64,000 nucleotides of DNA from Taiwanofungus camphoratus (GCA_003999685.1 CP021229.1:1240001-1304000); one strand, 5' to 3'; numbered from the stretch's first letter, positions 45,116 to 56,928 are shown. Numbers and translations are program-made. Notes: generated by a model not told the origin, from the letters alone.

Positions 45116-47006
45116 TTACGGCTGCGTCAACTCGGAACCCTCTAGGGAGTATATGATGTCCTCCTTTGACTCCGTGTCAAGAGCCTTATGTCCTTCAACA
45201 GTAAGCGTCGGGATTCCGGATCCGATATCGCTCTCGAAAAACTTGGGAACAAACCTAGACATCATCAACGTCAACAAGGGCCCTTTTTCAAGCACGCTGA
45301 ATGGGCAGCCACAGTGACGCATACTATACTCACTGGGTTCCTTTCCGTTTCCGCTCGGCTGCCTCGTCCCTCTGTCTCTGCTCGATCGCCTGCTTATGCT
45401 TCGTGGCATCTCCATACTCCTTCTTCAGCAACCGAGTCGTTACACTGTCCCATAACCGCCTGCTCTCATTCGGGAGCTGTTTATCAAGGTGACGCACTGC
45501 CTTCGGGATCACATGCAGGGTTGACAAGTCTATGAGCGTTGCGTACTCGCTGTTAGGCGAGCTGGTACGCTTCCACCGGATGCGATGCCGCCACGAGCCA
45601 TCAAGCGTTGCAAGCACCCGCTCGCGCGGAACGTGCTTCACCCGTGTCCACTCGAGGTGCTGCGTCTCGCCGGGGGTATAAGAATGGATCACGCCCTCGC
45701 ACAGGAACTGGGCCTTCCCGAGCCACGACTCCTCTTTGTAGTCGATGATCGCCCGCAACTTCTTTCCGTCCTTTCCGCCGCTGCATGTGATAATTGTCGT
45801 CTCGCCCATCGTCACATAGAAGCTCCCGCGCAGCAGCCCGTTCACGGACCCAGTGCAGTGTGACGCATGGTACGTCTCGCCGGCGCCGGCGCCGCCAGTG
45901 AGCTTGACGAAGATGCCCTTGTTGAACGACCCGGGGAGGATCCGCAGTGTCGTCCCAGACACCTTGGCCGAGATCTGGTCGATCCCCATCAACTCCACTG
46001 CGCGGCTCGGACACTTGGCATAGTATGCGGACACTGGCGGGTGGTGCGACACCTGCTCTGTCAGATATGCGATGCGAACCCGCGCCTGGTCGCCTGCGCC
46101 AGGTGCCTCGCCTGCCTCGATGAGCCCGACCCTGCCAGATGCGTCGTCCGCGAGGTTCAGATTCGATATCTCCGCTTCCAGGTTCGTCTCCCCAAGGCTT
46201 GGGGACGTTGCTGGCGTGCTCTTCCCCGTTGTGGAGAAGCCCTTCGACGTGACACTTCCCCCGCTCACGGTACTCATGCCGCTCTTGCCACTCCATCCAC
46301 TCTTGATGCTCACCGTCTCGGAGACCGGCATTCGCGGCGATTCAGAGGTCGTGGGAGCAAGAGAAGAGTACGTGGATTCAGCAGCTGCTGGAGCAAGGTA
46401 CAAATGCTGAATTGGTGGCTGCGAGGGGTCTGAAGGATATGCTACCGGTATAACATCCCAATGGGAGCGAAAGTGTTCCCCTAAGACAGAGTTGTAAGGC
46501 TTGAAGATTCTACCGTGCTGAAAGAACGGTCGGTCATTTGGGCTAAACTGAGCAAAAATGTGAGAGCCTCACAATGTACTTGAGGTCCTTGGAGAACGTG
46601 AACCTCAGCATGGCAAGCATGCGCTCGAAAGGATCGTCGGAGTCATTGATGCTAGCATTGATTATCAGCTAACTATATCATTGCTAGACCATGAAGGCGA
46701 CTCACGCAGCAAACAAGTCAGGTCTGTCCAAGTAGTGCCAGTATTCAAGGTTAGGGATGGGCTCCAGTAACGATGCTGGCAGAGACAAACGCCTAGCACT
46801 TGTTGTTAATTGGAATGAAAGAGTACAGCGAGATGGACATACATAGAAGCGATATCCTTTACACCGAGACACTTCTTTAAGAGCTGAACGATCATCTTCA
46901 GCTTACCGCTTTCGCCAGTATCGCCAGCATCGGGGACGGATATGGGCTGGGAAGACACATCATCGTCAACTTGAGCAGTGATGTCGCAGTTGTCCGCTGG
47001 AGACAT
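45116..47006 (-). CDS. Oxysterol-binding protein (short OSH type)
   Basis: A lipid-transfer protein of the ORP/OSH family that moves sterol or phosphatidylserine in exchange for PI4P at membrane contacts. The start MSPADNCDITAQVDDD at 47006 is followed by DTGESGKLKMIVQLLKKCL, then sequence encoding PNLEYWHYLDRPDLF and MLAMLRFTFSKDLKYI. The large exon (45330-46403) carries a Ser/Thr-rich insertion of about 90 residues and then the family fingerprint TEQVSHHPPVSAYY, followed by LRGSFYVTMGETTIITC, VPRERVLATLDGSWRHRI and KAVRHLDKQLPNESRRLWD. The last exon ends FVPKFFESDIGSGIPT to GSELTQP. There is no PH or ankyrin domain, as in Kes1/Osh6-like members. The low-complexity insertion just before the fingerprint is unusual. 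The gene looks intact. Confidence 0.92.
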
Positions 47007-47330
47007 TGTGTGATGCAAAGAATAGAGAGAGCAGGCGATAAAGGGCAAGGCCCGTATACAGACAATGGAACCAGCGCCTGAGAGTCAACTACTCGAGTTG
47101 GTCGATTCCGAGCCTTCCCAATTTCAGTACGCAGAGCGTGTTCCACGATAATTTCCAGAAATATGTACAGTAAACAAACGCCAGTGTCTCATGAACAAGC
47201 TCTCGGCGAAAAACCAGAAAAAGACTTTGAACGAGATCCGCAGCAGAAAATCTGAGATAAAGCTGTACTACATAGCACTGTTATAGCACATGGTCTTTTG
47301 TCGGAACATCACCGGATGAACCAAAATAAC

Positions 47331-47427
47331 TGGTTCGAGCCGGGATCGAACCGGCGACCGCCTGTGCCCACCAATGTCTGGAAGAACATCTGTAAGACAG
47401 GAATGATAACCACTACACCATCGAACC
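47331..47427 (-). tRNA. tRNA-Val (anticodon TAC) with about 24-nt intron
   Basis: On the minus strand, GGTTCGA pairs with TCGAACC and discriminator A is at 47331. The anticodon stem CCTGT pairs with ACAGG, and the loop C-T-TAC-A gives anticodon TAC (codon GUA). About 24 nt of intron follow position 37. The T-arm GCCGG-TTCGATC-CCGGC is perfect. A run of four T follows within 10 nt. Confidence 0.92.
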
Positions 47428-47542
47428 GCACAATATGGTTTTCATTATAAATTAAAAGACTGAGAATTTGGTCACAGTTCAAACATCTACTCCCGTTAAA
47501 TTATGTGGATCCTAGCCTTTGTCCGGAACATTGGAAGAGGAC

Positions 47543-49459
47543 ATGGCGGCCATAAGTGCGGTTACCCTTGCGTAAGGTATCACTCGTTCTCGCAGGAGAT
47601 TGTCCGTCTAACTTGACTCCGTTAGGATGGTCTGTGACTTCTTTCACCCAGATGTCGGAGGAGTGGAGAACCATATATACATGCTCAGTGCGAAACTCAT
47701 CCGCCGTGGACATAAGGTAGATCTCATCCGTGATTGCCTCAAGTATGCCGACATCGACTCTAGGTGGTAGTCATCACTCACAGCCACCCTCCCGACCGCG
47801 TTGGCATCCGATGGCTCCTACCCTCGCTCAAAGTGTATTACCTGCCGTTTCCCACCATTGCCTCGTCTGCAACCCTGCCGAATTTCTTCACATTCTTACC
47901 TTATCTCCGGACCATCGTTCTGCGAGAGGGCATCGAGCTGATACACGCACACGCCAGCCTGTCTTCCCTCGCGCACGAAGGAATATTGCATGCGCACTTG
48001 ATGGGCGTGCGGACGGTCTTCACGGATCACAGTCTTTTCGGATTCGACGACGCTGCGAGCATACTCACGAACAAGCTGCTGGAAGCCACTCTTCGCAATG
48101 TCGATGCGGTAATATGCGTGTCGCATACAGGGTAATAGTTCATTCTCCCGCGTTTTCAGGCGTTTTCAGTATGCTGTATACGTTGCAGACGTGAGAATAC
48201 CGTTCTCCGAGCAAGACTTCTTCCAAGGACGGTCTATGTTATTCCCAATGCCATCGTCGCCGAACAATTCAGACCGGCCCCCATTGTGCAGCCGACAAGC
48301 ACAGGTATGATTTCCAATGCTTCGTAGGAACGATATGGTAGAGAATTTACTATTCGATCCCAGTTACTATAGTCGTAATCTCTCGGCTAGCCTATCGGAA
48401 GGGTATAGATCTTCTAGTAGCAACTGCTCCTCGCATTTGCGCACTGTTTCCAAACGTCAGATTTCTTGTAGGTGTGTCGCCTTCCCTACATCCAATGCCT
48501 CATTCATCAACTGTGTCTCAAGGAGGAGACGGTCCAAAACTGATCGACCTGCTTCAAATGAGGGAGAAGCATCTTCTGCAGGACCGCATCGAGGTACTTG
48601 GACCGGTCCGGCACAGTGACGTCCGCGATGTAGGATACTTTATGCATACCCAGAATTGAAATCCTGACGTGTGTATGCTATGGTTGCCCAGGTTCTTGTG
48701 CGCGGATCAATTTTCATGAACACGTCCCTCACAGAATCGTTTGGCATTGCTATACTAGAGGCTGCATGTGCGGGTCTCTATGTCGTTTCAACTCGCGTAG
48801 GAGGCGTCCCAGAGATCCTGCCGGAAGACATGATCTCTTTCGCGAGTCCGGACGAAGATGGTATGCGCTGTGTTCCATATCGCGTATGCAAAATTGAAGC
48901 GATGGTTCTCTCTTTAGATGTTGTCCGTGCGATGTCAGAAGCGATTGAGCTTGTCTCTGCTGGGAAGCACGATCCTCAACGCGCACACGAACGCATCAAG
49001 GGGTTCTATGATTGGGCCGAGATAGCTGAACGCACTGAGAGTGTGTATGAAGCCGTCCTCAGCTCTCCTCCTCGTGATTTCTGGAGCCGTATGCAGCGGT
49101 ATGCTGCTCCATTTTGCAAGCCGATAATGGCGAGCCTAACTTCTCCATAACCAAGCACTCTAGATCTTGGTCCCTTTGCAGGTCTGATATTTGCCATCAT
49201 TTTAGTGGTCGACTGTATTTTCTACGCGTTCCTCGAGTGGTGGATGCCAGAAAAAGATATAGATAAGGTACATATGCACTGGGACCAGTCGAGATTTGCT
49301 GAGGTACAGTGGAGTCTTTGTGTTGCGTTTGTGATTGCCAATCAGATTACCTCGCAGCTTGCCAGGAAGCTCGAACAGGCGACCGAAACGCATCCCGGTG
49401 CCAATGCCATGGAGAATAATGATGAGGACCAACTTGACTTACGACAACCTAGTACCTAG
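47543..49459 (+). CDS. GPI3: GPI-GlcNAc transferase catalytic subunit (PIG-A/Gpi3)
   Basis: Transfers GlcNAc from UDP-GlcNAc to phosphatidylinositol, the first step of GPI-anchor synthesis, on the cytosolic face of the ER. A 29-nt first exon (47543-47571, [10 protein letters not shown]) joins exon 2 at 47626 to give [20 protein letters not shown]. Following parts are [75 protein letters not shown], the GT4 E-x7-E motif in [14 protein letters not shown], and [15 protein letters not shown]. Near the C-terminus is one membrane helix, then [12 protein letters not shown] and an acidic tail ending DLRQPST. Many short introns occur. All family motifs are present. It is divergent from the tRNA-Val (TAC) gene 115 bp away. 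Confidence 0.94.
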
Positions 49460-50331
49460 AGTGGTCATGACGAATACGGCGACCATTGCTCTGGCCCATA
49501 TGCAAGCACTGGCAGGCACAGCCTAAGATGGTTCTAGATGCATCTATATACCCCTATGTCTCCAAGTACGCTGTCTTTGTTCGGGACTTGATCTAGGGAC
49601 CGTCTACGGTCTTGACAATAATTAGCCGCAGGGAGATTAATCGCACGTCCGTTCATTGCTACAATTACTCCCTTCTCTAGGTATTGTTACTAAATTTGTA
49701 CCCATTATACCATGCGACCCTATGAGCAGGCTGAGGCTGTAGTGGGAGCATATCATGCGTTGATCTTTTATGATCTTGAATAAATCTGATCGATCTTGAC
49801 TGACTACACTTGCATCCGATCGACCACCAAGCACAAATTCAATTATTGGCTGCTCTTAATTACAAAAACAGCCCTTGACCGCAAATTGTCGACTTGACTA
49901 CGATTCACTACTAGCACTGTCTTCAATGTCGATAAGCTTGAAGCCTCCAGTGTATGTCGCGAAGACCGATTGACGTCCGCGATATGCATCAGGAAAAATG
50001 CAGGTAACTATGTAGCTGGATGTTCTACATCCCCAATCTATAGCACTGTACAGTGCTACAGATTTGGTTGTAGTTGCCGTAGTATCGGGAGCTACTCTAA
50101 TTTTCCTGGATGATATTCTGCACGGCACTTCATGTTATCTGCTTGCTATTGCGAACATCATCAAATGTTCACCGTCTAGACGCGCGCTATTCGCGTCCCT
50201 GACAGGCCGGAGAAGACGTTTGCTAGCACGTGTACCCTTCGCTATCAAAGTCAACCCGCGGTATAAACCAAGCAGACGGGGACGATCTCCCGCTTGATGC
50301 ACGTTATTACTGTCCTAGGAGCAAGGTCGCT
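49460..50331. other. Intergenic region holding MITE copy 1
   Basis: This lies between GPI3 and the permease gene. The only recognisable item is the fold-back element at 49987-50112. The permease promoter must lie at or after it. Confidence 0.5.
49987..50112 (+). mobile_element. 126-bp fold-back MITE, copy 1
   Basis: CATCAGGAAAAATGCAGG at the left matches the reverse complement of the right end with drift. The centre contains the perfect 18-bp palindrome TAGCACTGTACAGTGCTA, so nearly the whole element folds into one hairpin. A second copy of the same length and orientation is at 53957-54082. The right end has diverged here (CCTGGATG against CCTGATG), and no clean target duplication remains. 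Confidence 0.82.
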
Positions 50332-52471
50332 ATGCAATCCTCACAGGAGTCACAAGAGGACGAAAAGACGTTCGACGTCGTGGCCCACGACGTGTCATCT
50401 ATCCAAGAGCCCCACGTGAAGTCGGTCCTTAGGAGAGTGACTTATCTGCTCACGAAGTGGGGCATCGAGACTAACGGGTAGGTCCATCCAGTCTGTGTAG
50501 CAAAGTTAGTTTCCTGACTCCAAGCGCTCGGCATCAAGGATTGATCCTATCCCGCTGGCAGAGAGGACGGACACTAGACTCTACCAAATGTTCTTTGTGT
50601 GGTTTTCGTCGAACGTGAATGTCCTGTCGTAAGTGTTCCCGCTGTATAATCACCGTGACAATGTACACTCAGCAGACATGTGCCCAGATTTGGCACAGGA
50701 TCAGCAGGGCCTGCTTTCTTTGGACTGGGCCTGCGGGAGACCCTCGTCACGCTTCTGGTCGTGGATATAATGTGCGTTAGTCGACCTTGGCAGCAATCCG
50801 GTTCTCACTTGTGCAATTCGGGGTAGTTCCTGTGCAGTCCCCGCGTACTTGTAGGTAGCGCATCCATCCCTCACAGCCGCATCTCATCAGTCAATTCAGC
50901 GCAGTCTTCGGCCCTAAGCTTGGTTTGCGATCCATGGTCCAGGCGCGGTTCTCATGGGGGTAGGTTACCCCGAAATACAAGTTCTGATTGCTTTGGGTAT
51001 TCTATGGCATTGATTGGTCGGGCAGATATTATGCTGTTGTACTTCCTAGTGCTCTGAACGTGTTCTCCATGCAAGGCTTCCTCATTCTCGACTGTATCAT
51101 TGGGGGCCAGATGCTTGCCAGTGTCTCGACACACCTCAACGACACCCTGGGCATTGTCATCATAGGTCTCATGTCCTTAGCCGTGAGCACTTGTCCTATT
51201 CTGTTATCCGAGGACAATGGTCACGGAGGCAGACCACCTCTAGGTTACGTTCTGTGGTTACAGGATCATCCATTGGTCAGTATTTCACTTCTCTTTGAGG
51301 CCGTTGTTTGTTTGATCCTATGATCGTCCACCAGGTATGAAAGCATAGCATGGATCCCGAATGTCATCACTTTCATCGTGATGCTCGGCATCGGAGGGAA
51401 GCATCTGGTGACTGCTTCGGCGCCTGGCCCTGTCTCTCCGTCGATGGTGATCTCATTCGCGACAACCACGGCATCCAGTGTTATCAGCTGGTGCACTATG
51501 ACTCCCGATTACGGCGTGTATCACACGCCGAAAGCATCGAGGTGGAGTCTCATTCTTCACTACTGTTCACTGTTCCATGCCAACCATCATGTGCAACAGT
51601 ACAAGGATATTTGCATATACCTATGCTGGATTCTTCATCGCGAGCGTATGCACCTTTTGTTCCGTCATTGGGATGCTGGCATCTTAGAACATTGTGCACG
51701 CCAGATCACAGCCCACATGCTCGGCGCAGCCTTCGCAGCGTCGGCGGCCTTCGACCCCGTCTGGGCAACTGGCTTCGACAACGGCAACAATGTCGGTGGC
51801 CTCATCGAGGCCGTCCTGTCTCCCGCGGGCGGATTCGGCAAGTTCCTCACCGTGGTGGTCGCGCTGTCCATCCCGAGCGCCTGTGCGCCAACCATGTACA
51901 CCTTTGCGTCGAGCTTCATGTCCATCAGCTACTACTTTGCAAAAGTGCCCAGATACGTCTTCACGATTATCTCGGAAGCTATGTAAGCGCTTACCTGTGA
52001 TGAGACGTGTGTGGAAACGGGACTGAATCGCTGCTTGTCCTTGATCAGACTGATACCCGTAGCGATCGTGGGTGCTACACATTTCTATTCTACATTTACG
52101 GATGTTCTGAGTGAGTTCGTCCATGTTCGTGGCTTCTTCATTCCTAAAGCTTCTTCGCAGGCATAATTGGCTACTGGAGCACAGTCTTTGCGGTAGTTGT
52201 CCTTGCTGAGCACCTTGTCTTCCGCAAGAACGACTTTTCTACATACGAGATAGGTGATTGGGACCAACCGCGTCGGCTCCCGGTAGGCATCGCGGCCACA
52301 CTGGTCTTTCTGTGCGCATTTGGGATCATCATTCCATGCATGTCGCAGGCGTGGTATGTGGGACCAATCGCAAAAGCGGGCTCCGGGGACATTGGGATCA
52401 TTGTAGGTGCCAGTGTGGCCTTCATATTGTATCCGGTCTTTAGAATACTCGAGAAGACATTTCTTCGGTGA
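50332..52471 (+). CDS. NCS1 purine-cytosine permease (Fcy2-like)
   Basis: A proton-coupled importer of cytosine and purines in the plasma membrane, with about 12 helices. It begins MQSSQESQEDEKTFDVVAHD and runs LTKWGIETNGIDPIPLAER, then LYQMFFVWFSSNVNVLSFGT, GPAFFGLGLRETLVTLL, FGPKLGLRSMVQARFSWG, SALNVFSMQGFLILDCIIGG, SIAWIPNVITFIVMLGIGG, MTPDYGVYHTPKASRW, GMLGAAFAASAAFDPVWATG, LTVVVALSIPSACAPTMYTF, RYVFTIISEAILIPVAIVG, IGYWSTVFAVVVLAEHLVF and DWDQPRRLPVGIAATLVFL. It ends FRILEKTFLR. Numerous short introns interrupt it. The ATG at 50332 is in a good position. The stop used here (52469-52471) overlaps a possible donor, so a short extra exon cannot be excluded. Confidence 0.9.
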
Positions 52472-53384
52472 GACCTCGGGAAGGACTGCCTGCAGACCTG
52501 ATTTGTGTCCACGTATATGTGCTCATGCTACAAGAGCTCGATGCTCCAAGAGGGGAAGCTTGTTCCGTGCTATGTGCTGTAGATCTTGCGAGACTGTTGA
52601 CTTTTACGCGTCTGTAGTGAGGACGCTGCGACTATTCTCGCTACCGCATCAAAGCGGGCTGTGTTTGAGCAAGTATCGCCACTCACCGGGAGATCGCAGT
52701 AACTATTTCACTCTAACTTTTAATAGCAGCATACGTGATGAGATATTTAGTGTCGTTCGGAGACCTAGTAGACGACGCCGACCTGCCGGTGGCCAGCGCC
52801 TTTCTGGCCGCTCATCGTCCACACCGTCGAGCTCATTGTCTTATCCATTGAGCTGAACACGTAGGAAGGTCATATCTATTTATGTAGCAACTAGTAGGTA
52901 ATACTATTGATTTATTTCATCGTCAGCTATTATTCTCTCTGATAATAAGTTGTTTCTGTCAGTGAACATGTTGCTGGAATATTTGCGCCCATCACTACGG
53001 ACAGTAAGGAGCACACTAGCGCCATCGCTGAGGACAGAACAGTGAGCCGGCATACGGTCGCCGAGGAGGGTCAGGTCATAAACTGAGATTCTCGTCTCAA
53101 AATCGAGGGGACGGTCGATAGTTCGGATTCGATTGGCGCCTTAACGGCGCCCAAGTCACGTTTTTGATGAACTCGGTCACTGTCACCACGGCGGGTGCCT
53201 GCACGACCGGAGCGGTGGCTCAGCAGCCGCCAACGGCCAAGGGAACACGCCCTTCTGTACGGTATTAAACCTAGCAGATACATGGCGACCGTACCCTCAG
53301 ACAAGACGACGAACAGGTATGTTTCGTACAAGTAGCGGTTCCACTTGGTACTATAAACTGCAACCCGACTTCCAACCTAGTCTT

Positions 53385-53480
53385 GGACGCGGAGCCCACT
53401 TGCTATCATTTTACACTCTACATGTACCTACGTGTATGGAGTATAAACCCTAAGAGTTATAAATGAAAATAAGTAAACAA
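53385..53480 (+). repeat. Solo LINE 3' tail
   Basis: GGACGCGGAGCCCACTTGC, CTCTACATGTACCTACG and GAGTATAAACCC followed by an A-rich end match the last 90 bp of the LINE 3' UTR (minus strand near 20400-20620). Similarity upstream of 53385 is not evident, so this is a severely 5'-truncated copy or a tail shared by another subfamily. It points in the plus direction, opposite to the full element. Confidence 0.65.
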
Positions 53481-53956
53481 ATATAGTCTCGGAATCAGCT
53501 ATGTATTGAGTCGGGGCTGAGATCGACAGATTGATAGGCCCAGCGGCGCCCAAACGTCAGATCCATTGACTGACACTGACTGATGCGGGATAAGAACTTG
53601 AAAGAACGGTTTCACGATACCTACGAACACTTCGGCGACCGTGTACATGTTTGTAGGAAATCTATCACGCAACTTCCAGGACAGGTGATGTCTGGGCATG
53701 AGCCAACGGCCGAAGGCCTGTCCAAGGCCTTCTAGGGTCCTTCAAGCTTCAAACTCAAGCTTCAAGGCTGGTGTCTTGCCACATTCGAGGTTTTGGGTGA
53801 ACAAGCAATCTTTTCTGATCTCGCAAGCCGCAATTCGGACAGGCTCACAGCGTCATGAGGTGGCCTGCATTGAATAATTATATTGTTTCCTTTCTGTATC
53901 AGACTGACAGAACCTTCCTGCAAGCACTGCCATCAAACCCTTACATCATGAACTTA

Positions 53957-54082
53957 CATCAGGAAAAATGCAGGTAACTACATAGCTGGATTTGCTACAT
54001 CCCTAATCTATAGCACGATATAGTGCTACAGATTTGGTTGTAGTTGCCGTAGCATCAGGAGCTACCCTGATTTTTCCTGATG
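53957..54082 (+). mobile_element. 126-bp fold-back MITE, copy 2
   Basis: The ends CATCAGGAAAAAT and ATTTTTCCTGATG are perfect 13-bp inverted repeats flanked by TA on both sides (53955-53956 and 54083-54084), the target duplication of Tc1/mariner elements. It is the same length as copy 1 and about 90% identical by eye. The central palindrome is altered to TAGCACGATATAGTGCTA. It lies 75 bp before the next gene's start. Confidence 0.85.
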
Positions 54083-54156
54083 TATGCCGTCGTCGCCAGG
54101 GCACAAGACTGTAGCGACAACATATAATCCGATAATGACGTTTTGTGCCTCCACTC

Positions 54157-56835
54157 ATGCAATTGCCTTTCTTCTCTTCTGACGGACTACGTCCGTGGTT
54201 CTGCATTGCGTTACATGTCATCCTTGTTGCTTTACATGTGTGCCTGTTCATTGTTTGGGCCCGCCACTACGAGCATGCTGTAATAGTATCTCTGGCAAGA
54301 AGTGGTCTGGTGTCAACTTTTGTGGGTGTCACATTGCAGATTTTCATGATGGTGCAATCCCGCCTCCCACTCAGGTTGATCACTCATGGTGAATAACCAA
54401 GTAGATCTACTCGGTGCTGTTACTCACCTCAACACAGCACTTTGCAGTTCAGCTTATCTTCCTCGAGCGTTGGACCCTCACGGCAATCCACGATGTCATG
54501 AATGCATGGAGTGGGCTCGGTGCTGCACTTATCACTCTCTGGAGACAGCAGCGCGTTGCTGCCTCTGTTGTTGCAACCCTCGAAGTGACAATCTACCTGG
54601 CTTGTATATCAATTCTTCATATCACAACACTGGCTCTATTCTCCATGGAGACCTTCAACAATGTCGGTAGCGTCACAACCTCCACAATTATTGGTATGCC
54701 AAGTATCACGAATATCTCATACAACCCGTATGGAAGTTTGATTATATGCTATCTTTGCAATTTATCATGTGGTCATCCTCACTGGCAGGGGCATATATAT
54801 GCTGATGCAAAACTTCTCGAGAAGCACTTCACAACTTCTGCCATATCTGTCGAGTGCCAGACCCTGATCAACGTTGGGTCTGTTCAACAACATGCTTTAT
54901 GACGTGGTTGCAGAGGACAATGGCATTGGAAACGTCTCTGTTGGTGCCATGGCAGCTAATGTGACATGTGGATTTCTTCTCAATGCAACAGTTCAATGCG
55001 GTGCCTCTGATTCTAACCAGACCAATGACCAGTGGACTGTCCAGGCGATCTATGATGATTATGATATTGTGTTCAGTCTCACCACTGCACTATGTGAGAG
55101 TATACCTCAAACATCAGTTTGCTATCATTCACCTCTCAATTTGATATCATTTTCAGGGCCTGGTTCACTCCAACAAATGACCGACATGATTGTTTTCCCT
55201 CCTCACACCAATTCTACACAGCTTGCGGTTGGTTCATTCTCATTTTCACACACCATCCGATGTGCTTACAGAATCTTTGTAGTCTCGCAATGTCATCTTT
55301 GTGGTCAACAACAACATCACTGATAGTAACGGCGATGTCAGCGGTCTGGCGCCCGTTCATCCCCCGAGTGCGTGGTTTACACTTATATATAGACCATACT
55401 CTCATATAGACCAGTGTACGCTAGCAACCTGGGTATGGGAGACTCCGATTACGGTGTCTACACCTTACAGCTTATAGGGTGCACTTTATCCTGGTTGCCT
55501 CACAACGTGACCGTTGATGCCCAATCCAAGTTTCTTGTCGGTTCTGACCTGAGCGGAAGGAAAGATTTGTCATCATGGGATGTCTGGAGGCCCATGGCAC
55601 TCAGTAGTCAGACCACCTGGAATTTATCGCATTTCGAATGTGATGGAATCCCCATGGTCTGCTCTCCACAGGAAGGTGATGATGCCGATTCCTATGTAGT
55701 TTTGTACACAGAGGATCCGCAGGTTGATACGGTGCAATAATTCAGCATGCAATAAGTCTTCCACTGATCCGGTATGCTTCAGTTTGCCTATCTGTTTTCA
55801 TTTGGAGAAAGCAGGAATGAAGTTCTAGTTGGTTCTGTCGCGTCCTCCAACAGTAACGCATTACCAGACAATCCCGATAATAATGTATTCGCGCAACTGC
55901 CTGAACAGTTGAGTCTACCGCATATGTTATCCACGAAATGACTTCACATCTCTCCCAGGTTTCTCTTGGATAGACTTGGCATAAATCCCATGATCTCCAA
56001 TTCCAATATCAACGTGACGTTACATGACTTTGAGAACACCCTTGGTACGCTGTCTTGACATGTTTAAACTGAAATGTATAATGAGCTTAATCCCATCTCA
56101 TAGCTGATTTGGTAGCTTCTTCTTACTGGGCAGGTACATACAAAACTTGATCATGAAGACTAGATGCACTGACTTCTGCAAAAATCTAACCAGCTGTCAA
56201 TCTCATGTCACCCAATGTATCCATTGATGATTACGGCACCCCTCAAGAGTACATTGGTCTCCAGTCTGGTCAAGCCGTTGCTGCACAGATAGCGTCTTGC
56301 CTAAACGTATGTCCATGTTTCTCTTCTGTTGTCGGTCTTCTTATATATCACGCCCTACCATAACCAAAGCTCAATACTGTACCGGTTAGTGCTCCAAGAT
56401 TTCGAACCACTCGAAAGACTGAGTCATCCGATTTTGCTGTTACAGCTTGTCATTGGTTTTGGGGCCAGCATACTGCTTCTCATCCTTGCCACCGTTATGA
56501 CCCGAGTTTCTGATCATAAAGCCGGCCCGATCAATACTCTTGGAGTGTTACAGGTGGTATGGCTGGCGCACGAACACCCTGTGCTTGGGGAGCGGATCGG
56601 CCAAGTCGACGAGCCAACAACAGAAAACCTCCGGGAGGCTGGCATGTTCGAATTTAGCATTGCCGAAACTAGCATTGCGAGAAAGCCATTCATGGATAGT
56701 GACATCTACCAGAGAGTGAACTCTTATGGCGACGAGTCCGAAGTGAGCCCCAGCAATAAGAATGGCACACAAGCAAGCACTGAAGCTCATTTGAGGTTTT
56801 TGTTGCCAGTCCACCATCCAAGACTAATCACGTGA
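54157..56835 (+). pseudogene. Multi-pass membrane protein with glycosylated ectodomain, probably disrupted
   Basis: An agaricomycete-type protein: N-terminal helices (WFCIALHVILVALHVCLFIV, FAVQLIFLERWTL, LEVTIYLACISILHITTLAL), then a long ectodomain rich in Asn-x-Ser/Thr sites (GNVSVG, ANVTCGF, LNATVQC, HNVTVDA), then a last helix (QLVIGFGASILLLILATVM) and a cytosolic tail INTLGVLQVVWLAHEHPVL with NLREAGMFE. Exons can be followed to 56835. In the frame that gives LPYLSSARP before STLGLFNNMLYDVV, a TGA stands at 54865-54867 inside conserved sequence; no short intron removes it without losing that segment. I therefore call it a probable pseudogene, although a splice variant or a base error could also explain it. 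Function of the family is unknown. Confidence 0.6.
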
Positions 56836-56928
56836 TCAAACCTGTGCCGCATATCTCGTATAATCCCTCAATTGAGCTTCAATGCTTGCTTGTGTGCCAT
56901 TCCTTTTTTGCTGGGGCTCACTTCAGAC
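56737..56928. repeat. Long inverted repeat at the 3' end of the membrane-protein gene
   Basis: The left arm (56737-56797) lies in coding sequence and the right arm (56866-56928) is its reverse complement after the stop codon. The arms share GAAGTGAGCCCCAGCA and GAATGGCACACAAGCAAGCA exactly, with only a few differences and a 2-nt length change. The loop is about 68 nt. Transcribed RNA would form a stem of about 60 bp. Confidence 0.85.

Larger units (their letters stand above)
52472..54156. other. Intergenic region with transposon remnants
   Basis: This holds a LINE tail at 53385-53480 and MITE copy 2 at 53957-54082. The rest has no supported gene. Confidence 0.5.

Noticed and set aside
45601-46433. 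Frames of 188-231 codons on both strands
   Set aside because: They are alternative frames of the large oxysterol-binding protein exon.
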